DNA of 24,366 nt from Bacteroidales bacterium (GTDB lineage Bacteria; Bacteroidota; Bacteroidia; Bacteroidales; ML635J-15), in NCBI GenBank assembly GCA_017997855.1, contig JAGOEF010000002.1, positions 1-24,366 on the forward strand, in the 5' to 3' direction. A program made the position numbers and the translations under genes. The notes beneath the pieces are model-generated. The model did no database searches. It was not told where the DNA came from and saw nothing but the letters and a program-made list of their open reading frames with translations. Below are positions 1 through 7,623 of the stretch, one piece after another. Each line of letters begins with the position of its first letter. Within the stretch, counting starts at the first letter, position 1.

Positions 1-51
1 CAGCGTGAGTGTGAGGTTTTGTACTTCGTACTCACTCTCACACTCACGCTG
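1..51. repeat. Perfect 15-bp inverted repeat (hairpin) next to tRNA-fMet
   Basis: Bases 1-15 and 37-51 are exact reverse complements, and the loop contains a smaller GTAC-TTC-GTAC hairpin at 21-31. It lies 5 nt beyond the 3' end of the initiator tRNA gene on the minus strand. On the plus strand the stem is followed by TTTTG, so it could serve as a terminator for a plus-strand gene outside the window, for the tRNA, or for both. The long GC-mixed stem could also mark an interspersed palindromic repeat. The window edge hides the sequence beyond base 1. Confidence 0.7.
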
Positions 52-56
52 TTTTG

Positions 57-129
<73 letters not shown>

Positions 130-138
130 ATGTGGCTG

Positions 139-171
139 CAAAGATAATTAAAATATTGATTAATTTACAAA
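139..171 (-). promoter_or_regulatory. Promoter of tRNA-fMet (Bacteroidota type)
   Basis: On the minus strand a TTTG element (168-171) is followed after 21 nt by TATCTTTG (139-146), an exact match to the Bacteroidota TAnnTTTG -7 box, 9 nt upstream of the mature tRNA 5' end. The -33 element overlaps the last codons of the transporter gene, so the tRNA has its own promoter inside the end of its neighbour. Confidence 0.75.
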
Positions 172-1751
172 ACGATTAAAATAATTTGAACTCCAATAAT
201 CATGAGCACCAATGCAATGGGATAAATAGTGGCATAAGCAACACCCGGGGCATTGGTTTTAGTCATCGAAGTTACTGCACCCAATCCTGGTGTACTTGTC
301 ATCCCACCGGTAAGTGCACCGAGAAACGACAGGATATCCATTTTAAAGAATAATCGTGCAACTAAAGCCCCAAGAAGCATAGGTACCAGTGTAATTACAA
401 CCCCCAAAATAAGCAGACTCCAGCCATTATGAGATAGAATATCGAGAAGTCCTGCACCGGCTTCGGTACCCAAAGCGGCGAGAAAAATGAGCAAACCAAA
501 CTGACGAAGCATATAATTCCCTTGGGATGATACTGCGAAAACCACCGGACCAATACGCCCGATACGACTCATAATGATAGCTATGGCCAGAACACCACCG
601 GTAGCCCCCAGCGATAGACTAACACCTCCAATATGAAGGGTTGGAAGTCCGAGTAGCACACCCAGTACAATTCCCAACGATATTGGCCAGAAATCGGAAT
701 CGTAATGTGGGTTTTCGTTATCGCCCAAAAAGGCAGCCACCTCTAAAAGGTTTTCTTTATTGCCAGCCACCCTTAGCCTGTCACCAAACTGAATACTGAC
801 GTCAAAACCGGGATACAACTCAACTCCACTGCGTCGAATGCGGGTTACCACGGCATTATACCTACTGTGTACACCCAGTTCGCTTATGGTTTTACCTAGC
901 ACCGCTTTATTGGTCACGGTTATGTATCTTACCTCATAGTTTTCGCTAAGAGCGATACCGACGGTAGTAACTTTACCAATGAGTTTTTCAACCCTGTCAA
1001 GTGCTTCTTCTGTTCCCACCGCCTTGATTATTGAACCCCTGTATAACGGAGTTTCTTCGCGGGGTGTAAAAGCTGCACCATTTTGTAAAACCCTCGAAAC
1101 GTTAGCACCGGTAATTTTTCTGAAATGAATTTCAGCAATACTTTTTCCAATGATTTCCGGATTCTCAACTACAAAGTTTTTCGACATTAATTTCGGGTGG
1201 GTGCTTTGCAGGTTGGTTTCATAATCTTTTTCGGCCTGAGTAATTTTAATTTTTAGCAGTTTCGGATATAATTTAACGAAAAGAACAACCCCGATAACCC
1301 CAAACGGGTAGGCAATTCCATAGGCAATTGAACCCTGTGGGTCGTAGGTTATTTCGGTCAGAGCTGCGAGACCCGGTGTACTGGTTAAAGCTCCGGTAAA
1401 TAATCCCGCGCCGACAACACCATTTATATGAAATATTTTGCACAGTAAAATAGTGATTGCTACACCACTTAAAACAATAATACTCCCTAATATTATCAGG
1501 TTGATACCTTCTTTTCGAAACGATTCTATCAGTGATGGCCCTGCCTGAAAACCTACCGAAAAAATAAACATTACCAGGCCTATCATTTTCAATTCTCCGG
1601 GAACCACAAAGCCCAAATGTCCGGCAAAAATGGCCACAAAAAGAACTGCAGCAATGTCGAGCGAAATACCTGCAAATTTTATTTTCCCCAGAAAATATCC
1701 TAAAAATATTATGAGAAAAATCGAGAAATATGGTAACACCAATAAGTCCAT
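165..1751 (-). CDS. AspT/YidE-family transporter with two RCK_C domains
   Basis: 528-residue integral membrane protein of the aspartate:alanine exchanger (AAE) family, the group that includes YidE/YbjL and AspT. It has two homologous hydrophobic halves (about residues 1-165 and 352-528), each carrying the repeated loop motif TSTPGL (123-128 and 485-490). A cytoplasmic segment between them holds two TrkA-C/RCK_C-like modules (about 198-260 and 275-345), which in related proteins act as regulatory ligand-binding domains. Substrate is unknown; anion or amino-acid exchange is the family expectation. The open frame extends 46 codons upstream, but that extension looks non-coding. A promoter at 1772-1800 would start the transcript inside it, so the ATG at 1751 is preferred. 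The gene is downstream of the tandem pgk on the same strand but has its own promoter. Confidence 0.85.
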   Translation of the reverse strand: MDLLVLPYFSIFLIIFLGYFLGKIKFAGISLDIAAVLFVAIFAGHLGFVVPGELKMIGLVMFIFSVGFQAGPSLIESFRKEGINLIILGSIIVLSGVAITILLCKIFHINGVVGAGLFTGALTSTPGLAALTEITYDPQGSIAYGIAYPFGVIGVVLFVKLYPKLLKIKITQAEKDYETNLQSTHPKLMSKNFVVENPEIIGKSIAEIHFRKITGANVSRVLQNGAAFTPREETPLYRGSIIKAVGTEEALDRVEKLIGKVTTVGIALSENYEVRYITVTNKAVLGKTISELGVHSRYNAVVTRIRRSGVELYPGFDVSIQFGDRLRVAGNKENLLEVAAFLGDNENPHYDSDFWPISLGIVLGVLLGLPTLHIGGVSLSLGATGGVLAIAIIMSRIGRIGPVVFAVSSQGNYMLRQFGLLIFLAALGTEAGAGLLDILSHNGWSLLILGVVITLVPMLLGALVARLFFKMDILSFLGALTGGMTSTPGLGAVTSMTKTNAPGVAYATIYPIALVLMIIGVQIILIVL

Positions 1752-1771
1752 TAGCCTGAATATCCTGAATT

Positions 1772-1800
1772 CAAAAGTACGTATCTGTTTATAAAGCAAA
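1772..1800 (-). promoter_or_regulatory. Candidate promoter of the YidE-like gene
   Basis: On the minus strand TTTG (1797-1800) is followed after 17 nt by TACTTTTG (1772-1779), an exact TAnnTTTG box. The predicted transcription start, about 6-7 nt further on, leaves a leader of roughly 12-15 nt to the ATG at 1751 and excludes the longer start. Prediction only. Confidence 0.55.
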
Positions 1801-1902
1801 AAATGCTGAACAATAGGTGAAAACCATGTTATTAAAAATGTATGTATACAGAAATATGAAGCTGGAAAACCAACTTCAGGGAAGAACATTGTTTTGCTTT
1901 AA

Positions 1903-4293
1903 TCAGATTTTAGTTCGGATTGCTTTCAGGCTGGGCAATTCTTTTCCTTCGATATATTCGAGAAGAGCACCTCCGGCCGTGGAAACATAACTGATTTTGT
2001 GAGCAAGACCATATTTGTTCAGGGCGGCAATACTATCTCCACCACCTACCAGCGAAAAAGCTCCATGGTCGGTGCTACGTGATACTGCAAGGGCCAGCTT
2101 GATGGTACCATTACTGAAATGATCCATTTCGAAAACTCCCATGGGACCATTCCACAATAGTGTTTTGCTTCGTTCAATTACCTTGGCAAAAGTCTCAGCG
2201 GATTTTACACCGATATCAAGTCCACTCCAGCCATCAGGTATCTCATTGATTTTAACATGTTTGATATGTGCCTCATTATCGAATTTATCTGCGATCAGAC
2301 AATCGGTGGGTAAATAAAGTTTCACATTACTCATGATGGCTTTATCGAGAATTTCTTTAGCCACATCGATATAGTCTTCTTCAACCAGCGAATTTCCTAT
2401 ATGTCCCCCCATGGCTTTTATGAAAGTAAAAGCAATGCCACCTCCGATAATCAGGTTGTCGACACGATCCATCAACGCCCTGATAATATCTATTTTGGTT
2501 GACACTTTCGATCCGCCTACAATTGCGGTAAAAGGTTTTTCGCCTTTGTGTAATACCCGCTCAATGTTGTTTACTTCGCTTTCGACCAGATAACCCAACA
2601 TTTTGTCTTCGGGAAAGAAGCGCGCAATCATGTATGTACTGGCGTGTGCCCGGTGGGCCGTGCCAAAGGCGTTCATAATATACACATCGCCCAGTGAAGC
2701 AAGTTTTTTTGCGAACTCTTCATCGTTTTTTTCTTCTTCGGGGTGAAACCTCAGGTTCTCGAGAATCATTATTTCCCGTGGCTTTAATCCGGCCGCCATT
2801 ATTTGTGCATTTTCGCCAATGCAGTCACCCGGAAATTTCACTTCCATTTCGAAGAGTTTGGTCAGATAAGGAACAATATGTTTCACCGAGTATTTGTCTT
2901 CGTAAGCCCCCTTGGGACGCCCCAGATGGGTCATAAGAATAACCGAACCGTTGTCGGCCAGAATTTTACGGATGGTAGGTATTGCAGTAATGATGCGGGT
3001 ATCGTCGGTTATGTTGAATTCCTTATCGAGGGGCACATTGAAGTCGACACGCATCAGTACTTTTTTCCTGTTAAAATTATAATCGTCCACAGAGAACGAT
3101 TCTTTGATTACGCGAATGCTGGGCAGGTTTTTACCTTCGACATATTCGAGCAATGCTCCGCCTGCCGACGACAGATAACTGATTTTATGCGCCAGGCTAT
3201 ATTTATTCAATGCGGCAATAGTATCTCCCCCCCCAACTATCGAAAACAGGCCTTTATCGGTTTGGCGACCTACCGATAGGGCAATTTTTTGAGTTCCATA
3301 CGAGAAGTGCGACATTTCGTACACGCCCATCGGTCCATCCCACAGCAGTGTTTTTGAATCTTCGATTACTTTTGCAAAATTATCGGCTGATTTTATACCT
3401 ATGTCAAGGCCTATCCAATTGTCTTTTATTTCGTTAATTTCGCAATGTTCTATATTGGCATCGTTGCTTCGGCTGTCGGCAATGAGTACATCTTCGGGCA
3501 GATAAATCTTTACATTTTGTTGCTTTGCATGGTCGAGTATCCGCTTAGCCACATCTACGTACTCACTTTCGACTAGCGAATTACCCACATTGATTCCCAT
3601 AGCCTTGAAAAATGTGAAGCAAACCCCTCCGCCGATAATCACATTATCGAGCTTGGGCAGCATGGCATCAACAATACCGATTTTTGTAGTGACCTTGTCG
3701 CCTCCCAACATTAGCGTAAATGGCCTGGCGGGTTCTTTCATTACGCGCTCAAGGTTTTTCATTTCACTTTCCATCAGGTAGCCAAACATCTTGTCGTAAG
3801 GGAAAAATTTGGCAATTACCGCTGTTGAAGCGTGATTTCGGTGGGCAGTCCCAAACGCGTCGTTCACATAAACATCTCCCAATGAGGCTAATTTCTTTGC
3901 AAATTCCTCATCGCCATCAGTTTCTTCTTTATAAAACCGAAGATTCTCCAGCATCATAATTTCACCGGGCTTGAGGTTGCGTGCCATTTCTGCAGTTTCG
4001 GCACTATATACGTCGTCGGCAAGTTTTACTTCACGCCCAATGAGCTTTTTCACCAGCGGTAGTATATGAGAAAGGCTGTGTCGTTCGGTACGTTTGCCCT
4101 GAGGTTGACCGCGGTGGGTGAGCAAGATTATGGAGGCCCCTTCGCTCAGCAGTTTGGTGATGGTGGGCAAGGTGGTTTTAATACGCATATCGTCGGTTGG
4201 GGCAACACCGGCATTGATAGGAACATTAAAATCGACGCGAAGCAATACGCGCTTGTTCGCAAAATTGTAGTTGTCAAGATTATACATAGCCAT
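1903..4293 (-). CDS. pgk: Tandem (duplicated and fused) phosphoglycerate kinase
   Basis: 796 residues, twice the usual PGK length of about 395-420. It contains two full-length PGK domains: D1 about 1-397 and D2 about 398-796 (DNA 4293-3103 and 3102-1903). PGK transfers phosphate between 1,3-bisphosphoglycerate and ADP in cytoplasmic glycolysis. Both halves have RVDFNVP (R19, R415), LENLRF, AHRxHAS, two lysines in GGxKVxxK, WxGPMGV, GGGD and a final GGALLE-EGK-LP block. D1 deviates at key sites: HLGRP is HRGQP (Arg to Q63), GGAK is GGDK, and WNGP is WDGP (D319). D2 keeps HLGRPKG, GGSK and WNGP, but its VNDAFG motif reads IMNAFG (540-541). The junction has only a few linker residues, no stop and no Met before the D2 core, so this is one polypeptide. 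D2 is probably the active half. Alternatively the halves may share functions. Confidence 0.93.
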   Translation of the reverse strand: MAMYNLDNYNFANKRVLLRVDFNVPINAGVAPTDDMRIKTTLPTITKLLSEGASIILLTHRGQPQGKRTERHSLSHILPLVKKLIGREVKLADDVYSAETAEMARNLKPGEIMMLENLRFYKEETDGDEEFAKKLASLGDVYVNDAFGTAHRNHASTAVIAKFFPYDKMFGYLMESEMKNLERVMKEPARPFTLMLGGDKVTTKIGIVDAMLPKLDNVIIGGGVCFTFFKAMGINVGNSLVESEYVDVAKRILDHAKQQNVKIYLPEDVLIADSRSNDANIEHCEINEIKDNWIGLDIGIKSADNFAKVIEDSKTLLWDGPMGVYEMSHFSYGTQKIALSVGRQTDKGLFSIVGGGDTIAALNKYSLAHKISYLSSAGGALLEYVEGKNLPSIRVIKESFSVDDYNFNRKKVLMRVDFNVPLDKEFNITDDTRIITAIPTIRKILADNGSVILMTHLGRPKGAYEDKYSVKHIVPYLTKLFEMEVKFPGDCIGENAQIMAAGLKPREIMILENLRFHPEEEKNDEEFAKKLASLGDVYIMNAFGTAHRAHASTYMIARFFPEDKMLGYLVESEVNNIERVLHKGEKPFTAIVGGSKVSTKIDIIRALMDRVDNLIIGGGIAFTFIKAMGGHIGNSLVEEDYIDVAKEILDKAIMSNVKLYLPTDCLIADKFDNEAHIKHVKINEIPDGWSGLDIGVKSAETFAKVIERSKTLLWNGPMGVFEMDHFSNGTIKLALAVSRSTDHGAFSLVGGGDSIAALNKYGLAHKISYVSTAGGALLEYIEGKELPSLKAIRTKI

Positions 4294-4326
4294 TCATTAG
4301 TTTAATTGGTCGTTTTTAGCGATACT

Positions 4327-4334
4327 CAAAAATA
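4327..4334 (-). promoter_or_regulatory. Candidate -7 box upstream of tandem pgk
   Basis: TATTTTTG on the minus strand matches TAnnTTTG exactly and lies 33 nt upstream of the pgk ATG. No good TTTG element is seen at the usual spacing upstream; an A-tract lies there instead. Moderate support only. Confidence 0.45.
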
Positions 4335-4370
4335 TGAAATATTTCAGTTTTTTTTTAAATGCTTTTATGC

Positions 4371-4432
4371 TTTAGCGCAGATTTAAAAATGTGGAAAATT
4401 ATCGGCATAATTCTGTATTTTAGCGCAAATTT
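4371..4432. repeat. Pair of TTTAGCGCAnATTT direct repeats between pgk and holB
   Basis: Two 14-nt copies, 4371-4384 and 4419-4432, match at 13 of 14 positions and start 48 nt apart. Both lie in the 145-nt divergent intergenic region. The second copy overlaps TATTTTAG (4416-4423), a one-mismatch candidate -7 box for holB. Repeated sites in a divergent promoter region could be operators, but no binding protein can be named. Confidence 0.45.
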
Positions 4433-4438
4433 CGGGTT

Positions 4439-5560
4439 ATGTTGTTTAGCGAAATTATAGGCCAGCAAGAAATAAAACGTCATCTGATACAAACAGTACG
4501 CGAGAATCGGGTGAGTCATGCACAGTTGTTTTATGGTCCTCCGGGAAGCGGTAAACTTGCCATTGCCATTGCCTATGCACAATACCTTTGCTGTACCGGA
4601 AATAAAACCGATGATGCCTGTGGAACTTGTCCCAGTTGCCGGAAATATCAAAAACTTATTCATCCCGATCTGCACTTTGTATTTCCGGTGATATCGGTCT
4701 CAGGAAAAGCCAATGTCAGCGATTCTTATATAGAAATATGGCGAAGCCAGGTTTTGGCAAATCCGTATTTCTCGCTCAATATGTGGCTTGATGCCCTTGG
4801 TGCTGAGAATAAACAGGGAAGCATTTATACCGAAGAAGCCCGCGAAATTATCAGAAAACTCAATCTGAAAACCTTTGAGGCAGAATTTAAAGTAATGATC
4901 ATTTGGCTACCCGAGCGAATGAACAACACAACTGCCAATAAACTGCTTAAAATTTTGGAAGAGCCACCCGATAAAACCTTGTTTATTCTGGTAGCCGACA
5001 ATCACGAAGACATTATTTCAACAATATTATCGAGGGCTCAACCGGTTAAGATTCCGCGTATTGATACCGGGAGTTTATCGCATGCACTCATTGAGAAATT
5101 TGGTATTACTGATAGCGAGGCTAACGAAATTTGCCGTTTGTCGCAAGGCAATTATCTGGAGGCATTAAATCACATAAGCACCAGCGATGAGTTCGATTAC
5201 TTTTTCGATAAATTCACTTCGTTGATGCGCTTATCCTATTCGCGCAATGTGGCCGAACTTACGAAGTGGGTTTCCGATTTGGCACAACTGAGCCGGGAAA
5301 AGCAGAAAAGCTTCATGGAATATGCCCTGCGTATGATTCGGGGTAGTTTTATGATACGGAACCACTTCGATGATATTTCGCTATTGATTCGGAAAGAATC
5401 GGAGTTCTCGCAGAAATTTTCTGCCTTTATTACTCCCGGTAATATCGAAGGTATTGCCGATGAATTCGATAAAGCGGCCTACCATATCGAACGCAATGGG
5501 AATGCACGCATTATTCTCACCGATTTGGGATTCAGGATGATGGTGCACATCCGTAAATAA
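4439..5560 (+). CDS. holB: DNA polymerase III clamp-loader subunit delta' (HolB)
   Basis: 373-residue AAA+ clamp-loader ATPase of the HolB/DnaX type, part of the complex that loads the sliding clamp at replication forks. Walker A is intact (GPPGSGK, residues 33-39). A four-cysteine zinc module follows (C52, C61, C64, C67), then a LEEPP segment near residue 173 and a SRAQ element at the sensor/SRC position. The length suits delta' rather than the longer DnaX (tau/gamma). The C-terminal collar region is poorly conserved by eye. It starts at ATG 4439, divergent from pgk, and is followed 83 nt later by ribE, which appears to have its own promoter. Assignment as delta' rather than another small clamp-loader ATPase rests on length and the zinc module. 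Confidence 0.85.
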   Translation: MLFSEIIGQQEIKRHLIQTVRENRVSHAQLFYGPPGSGKLAIAIAYAQYLCCTGNKTDDACGTCPSCRKYQKLIHPDLHFVFPVISVSGKANVSDSYIEIWRSQVLANPYFSLNMWLDALGAENKQGSIYTEEAREIIRKLNLKTFEAEFKVMIIWLPERMNNTTANKLLKILEEPPDKTLFILVADNHEDIISTILSRAQPVKIPRIDTGSLSHALIEKFGITDSEANEICRLSQGNYLEALNHISTSDEFDYFFDKFTSLMRLSYSRNVAELTKWVSDLAQLSREKQKSFMEYALRMIRGSFMIRNHFDDISLLIRKESEFSQKFSAFITPGNIEGIADEFDKAAYHIERNGNARIILTDLGFRMMVHIRK

Positions 5561-5610
5561 TTCGAAACAGTGCTTACTATAAACCATAATGATGGCTTAA
5601 AATATTCGTG

Positions 5611-5618
5611 TATTTTTG
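5611..5618 (+). promoter_or_regulatory. Candidate -7 box for ribE
   Basis: TATTTTTG matches TAnnTTTG and lies 25 nt upstream of the ribE ATG, implying a leader of about 18-20 nt. No clear TTTG is seen at -33. No FMN riboswitch fits in the 83-nt gap. Confidence 0.45.
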
Positions 5619-5643
5619 TATCAAATAAATTAAACTTAAGACT

Positions 5644-6261
5644 ATGTTTTCAGGAATTGTTGAAGAAACTGCACGCGTGGTAAACATTGTTCGCGACAGG
5701 GGTAATTATCATTTTTATCTAAGCTGCTCGTTCGCCGAAAACCTGAAGCCCGACCAAAGTGTTTGTCATAATGGTGTATGCCTTACCGTGGTTGAGGTTG
5801 ATGTGCTTCAAAAAACCTATATGGTAACCGCCATTCAGGAGACGATTGATAAATCGAATTTGGGTTTATTGCAGGTGGGCGACGAAGTTAATGTGGAACG
5901 CAGTATGACCATGGACAGGCTTCTCGACGGCCACATGGTGCAGGGCCATGTTGATCAGACCGCTGAATGTATTTCGCTTACCGAAGCAGATGGAAGCTGG
6001 TATTATACTTTTCAGTACGACAGGTTGAGGGGTAATATTACAGTTGAAAAAGGTTCGATTTCAGTAAACGGGGTCAGCCTTACCGTTGTCGATTCGCGCG
6101 ATGATCGCTTTTCGGTGGCTATAATTCCATTTACCTGGCAAATAACTAATTTTCATAATATTAAACCCGGTACCATGGTAAATCTCGAATTCGATATCAT
6201 TGGCAAGTATATTCAGAAAATTATGGCTGGGTATCTCGAAAATATCAAAAACAACAGTTAG
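5644..6261 (+). CDS. ribE: Riboflavin synthase (alpha chain)
   Basis: 205-residue riboflavin synthase, which dismutates two 6,7-dimethyl-8-ribityllumazine molecules into riboflavin and a pyrimidine product. It has the expected internal two-fold repeat of lumazine-binding beta-barrels. The first runs from MFSGIVEE to about residue 97 with the conserved NGVCLTV. The second starts at GHMVQGHVD with the matching SVNGVSLTVV near residues 141-149. The length is normal for the family. No other riboflavin genes are nearby, so this is a stand-alone copy, as is common in this phylum. The flippase-like gene follows after 15 nt in the same reading frame, suggesting co-transcription. Confidence 0.95.
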   Translation: MFSGIVEETARVVNIVRDRGNYHFYLSCSFAENLKPDQSVCHNGVCLTVVEVDVLQKTYMVTAIQETIDKSNLGLLQVGDEVNVERSMTMDRLLDGHMVQGHVDQTAECISLTEADGSWYYTFQYDRLRGNITVEKGSISVNGVSLTVVDSRDDRFSVAIIPFTWQITNFHNIKPGTMVNLEFDIIGKYIQKIMAGYLENIKNNS

Positions 6262-6276
6262 TCTTTTAGTCTGATT

Positions 6277-7602
6277 TTGAATTTCAGGAAATATATAACC
6301 AATATCACCGGTCTACAGTTTTTTCAGCTGCTTCGGTTTGGTATGCTATTGCTTATCAGCATTGTATTCACCAAGACAAACCTGGGAACCGGTGAAATTG
6401 GTATTTACGAGACATTCCTGTTGATTGCGGGTGGAGTCAGTTTTTTCTGGACTTCAGGTATCATTCAGTCGTTTCTCGGTTTATTCGGTAACAGCAAGTC
6501 GCTGGGCGATAGCAACGCTGCAAAAACACCGGCGCTTTTTAATACGGTGCTGGTTTTAACATTCTTCAGTATTCTTGCTGCAGCCTTTGTGTACTTTTCG
6601 CGCGATTTTTTGGCCGATTTACTGAACCTGAGGGGAAATAATATTCCATACCTAAGGATCCTGTTGATGTATATTGTTGTTTCGGGTCCGGCAAACCTGG
6701 TGGAATATGTCTATTTACTCAGGAATAAATCAGGGGCAATTATTCGATACGGATTAATCAGCATGGGCTTACAGTTCATCTGTGTCACTGCCCCCGTGTT
6801 GTTTGGTTTTGATCTGGGTTATGGATTGTATGGCCTGGTATTCGTTAATCTTGTCAGATTAGTCTGGCTCGCTGTTCTCGTTTTTAAATATTCCGGCATA
6901 CGTATTTCGTTGCCATATATTAAAGAACAGCTTGTGTTTGGATCTCCGCTTATTTTAAGCCTGATGATGAGTGGAAGTGCCCAATATATTGATGGTTTTC
7001 TGGTTTCGAATTTCTACGGTGAAGCCACCTTTGCTGTATTTAGGTATGGCGCCCGAGAATTGCCATTTGTTGTATTGTTGGCTAATGCTTTTAGTTCGGC
7101 CATGATTCCGGCATTTTCGCAAAACGAAAACCTGAAAGAAACCCTTAATTTACTCCGTAACAAAGCAGGGAAATTGGCTCATGTTCTATTTCCGATGAGC
7201 ATTTTGTTCCTGTTGCTCAGCAAGTGGATGTACCCAATAATTTTCAACGAAAATTTTGCCGAAAGTGCCAATGTTTTCAATGTATATCTGTTGATTATAG
7301 TAAGCCGTCTGGTATTTCCACAGACCATCCTGATAGGCCTGCGTAAATCGAAAGTAATAATGACGGCGTCGCTGATCGAAATTGTTGTAAATGTATTTTT
7401 CAGCGTTTTGTTTATTAAAACAATCGGTGTAATTGGCGTGGCTTATGCGACCATTGTTGCCTATTATCTCGAGAAGGCTTTGCTGATGTTGTATCTGCGT
7501 TACCGGATGAATATCAGGCCGGCTGAATATACTCCTGTACGATGGTTTTTGTTTTATTCGGCTCTTATATTTATTGCCTATTCTATAGTTAGTTTTTTGT
7601 AG
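6277..7602 (+). CDS. Wzx/MATE-like polysaccharide flippase, TTG start
   Basis: 441-residue protein made almost wholly of hydrophobic helices (about 12 by eye), with the layout of the polysaccharide biosynthesis / oligosaccharide flippase (Wzx, MurJ/MATE-like) superfamily. Such proteins move lipid-linked saccharides across the inner membrane. No glycosyltransferases are adjacent, so the substrate is unknown. The start is odd. The frame is closed by the ribE stop at 6259-6261, and no ATG precedes residue 23 (6343). TTG at 6277 keeps the basic N-terminal segment before the first helix and is preferred; ATT 6274 and CTG 6271 are alternatives. The gene is convergent with the S41 peptidase, with 21 nt between the stops and no clear terminator hairpin. 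Confidence 0.75.
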   Translation: MNFRKYITNITGLQFFQLLRFGMLLLISIVFTKTNLGTGEIGIYETFLLIAGGVSFFWTSGIIQSFLGLFGNSKSLGDSNAAKTPALFNTVLVLTFFSILAAAFVYFSRDFLADLLNLRGNNIPYLRILLMYIVVSGPANLVEYVYLLRNKSGAIIRYGLISMGLQFICVTAPVLFGFDLGYGLYGLVFVNLVRLVWLAVLVFKYSGIRISLPYIKEQLVFGSPLILSLMMSGSAQYIDGFLVSNFYGEATFAVFRYGARELPFVVLLANAFSSAMIPAFSQNENLKETLNLLRNKAGKLAHVLFPMSILFLLLSKWMYPIIFNENFAESANVFNVYLLIIVSRLVFPQTILIGLRKSKVIMTASLIEIVVNVFFSVLFIKTIGVIGVAYATIVAYYLEKALLMLYLRYRMNIRPAEYTPVRWFLFYSALIFIAYSIVSFL

Positions 7603-7623
7603 GCTGTCAACCCACATAAAAGG

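Noticed and set aside
3081..3101. Small hairpin (6-bp arms) at the junction of the two PGK domains
   Set aside because: The stem is short and lies within coding sequence; it probably arises by chance.
2803..3279. 158-residue plus-strand open frame inside pgk
   Set aside because: It lies entirely antisense to conserved PGK motifs in both domains; no independent protein signal.
1903..4293. Tandem pgk as an assembly duplication
   Set aside because: The two halves differ at many codons and amino acids along their whole length, including at conserved motifs, so they are not a repeated read-out of one gene.
4391..4399. TTTTCCACA (minus) as a DnaA box
   Set aside because: It is a single one-mismatch copy. 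No cluster of DnaA boxes was seen in the window, so no origin is called here despite the parS-like sites.
5561..5643. FMN riboswitch upstream of ribE
   Set aside because: The 83-nt AT-rich gap is too short and lacks the conserved FMN aptamer blocks.
7186..7617. 143-residue open frame antisense to the flippase-like gene
   Set aside because: It overlaps a well-supported membrane protein gene, shows no recognisable domain and reads as a compositional shadow.
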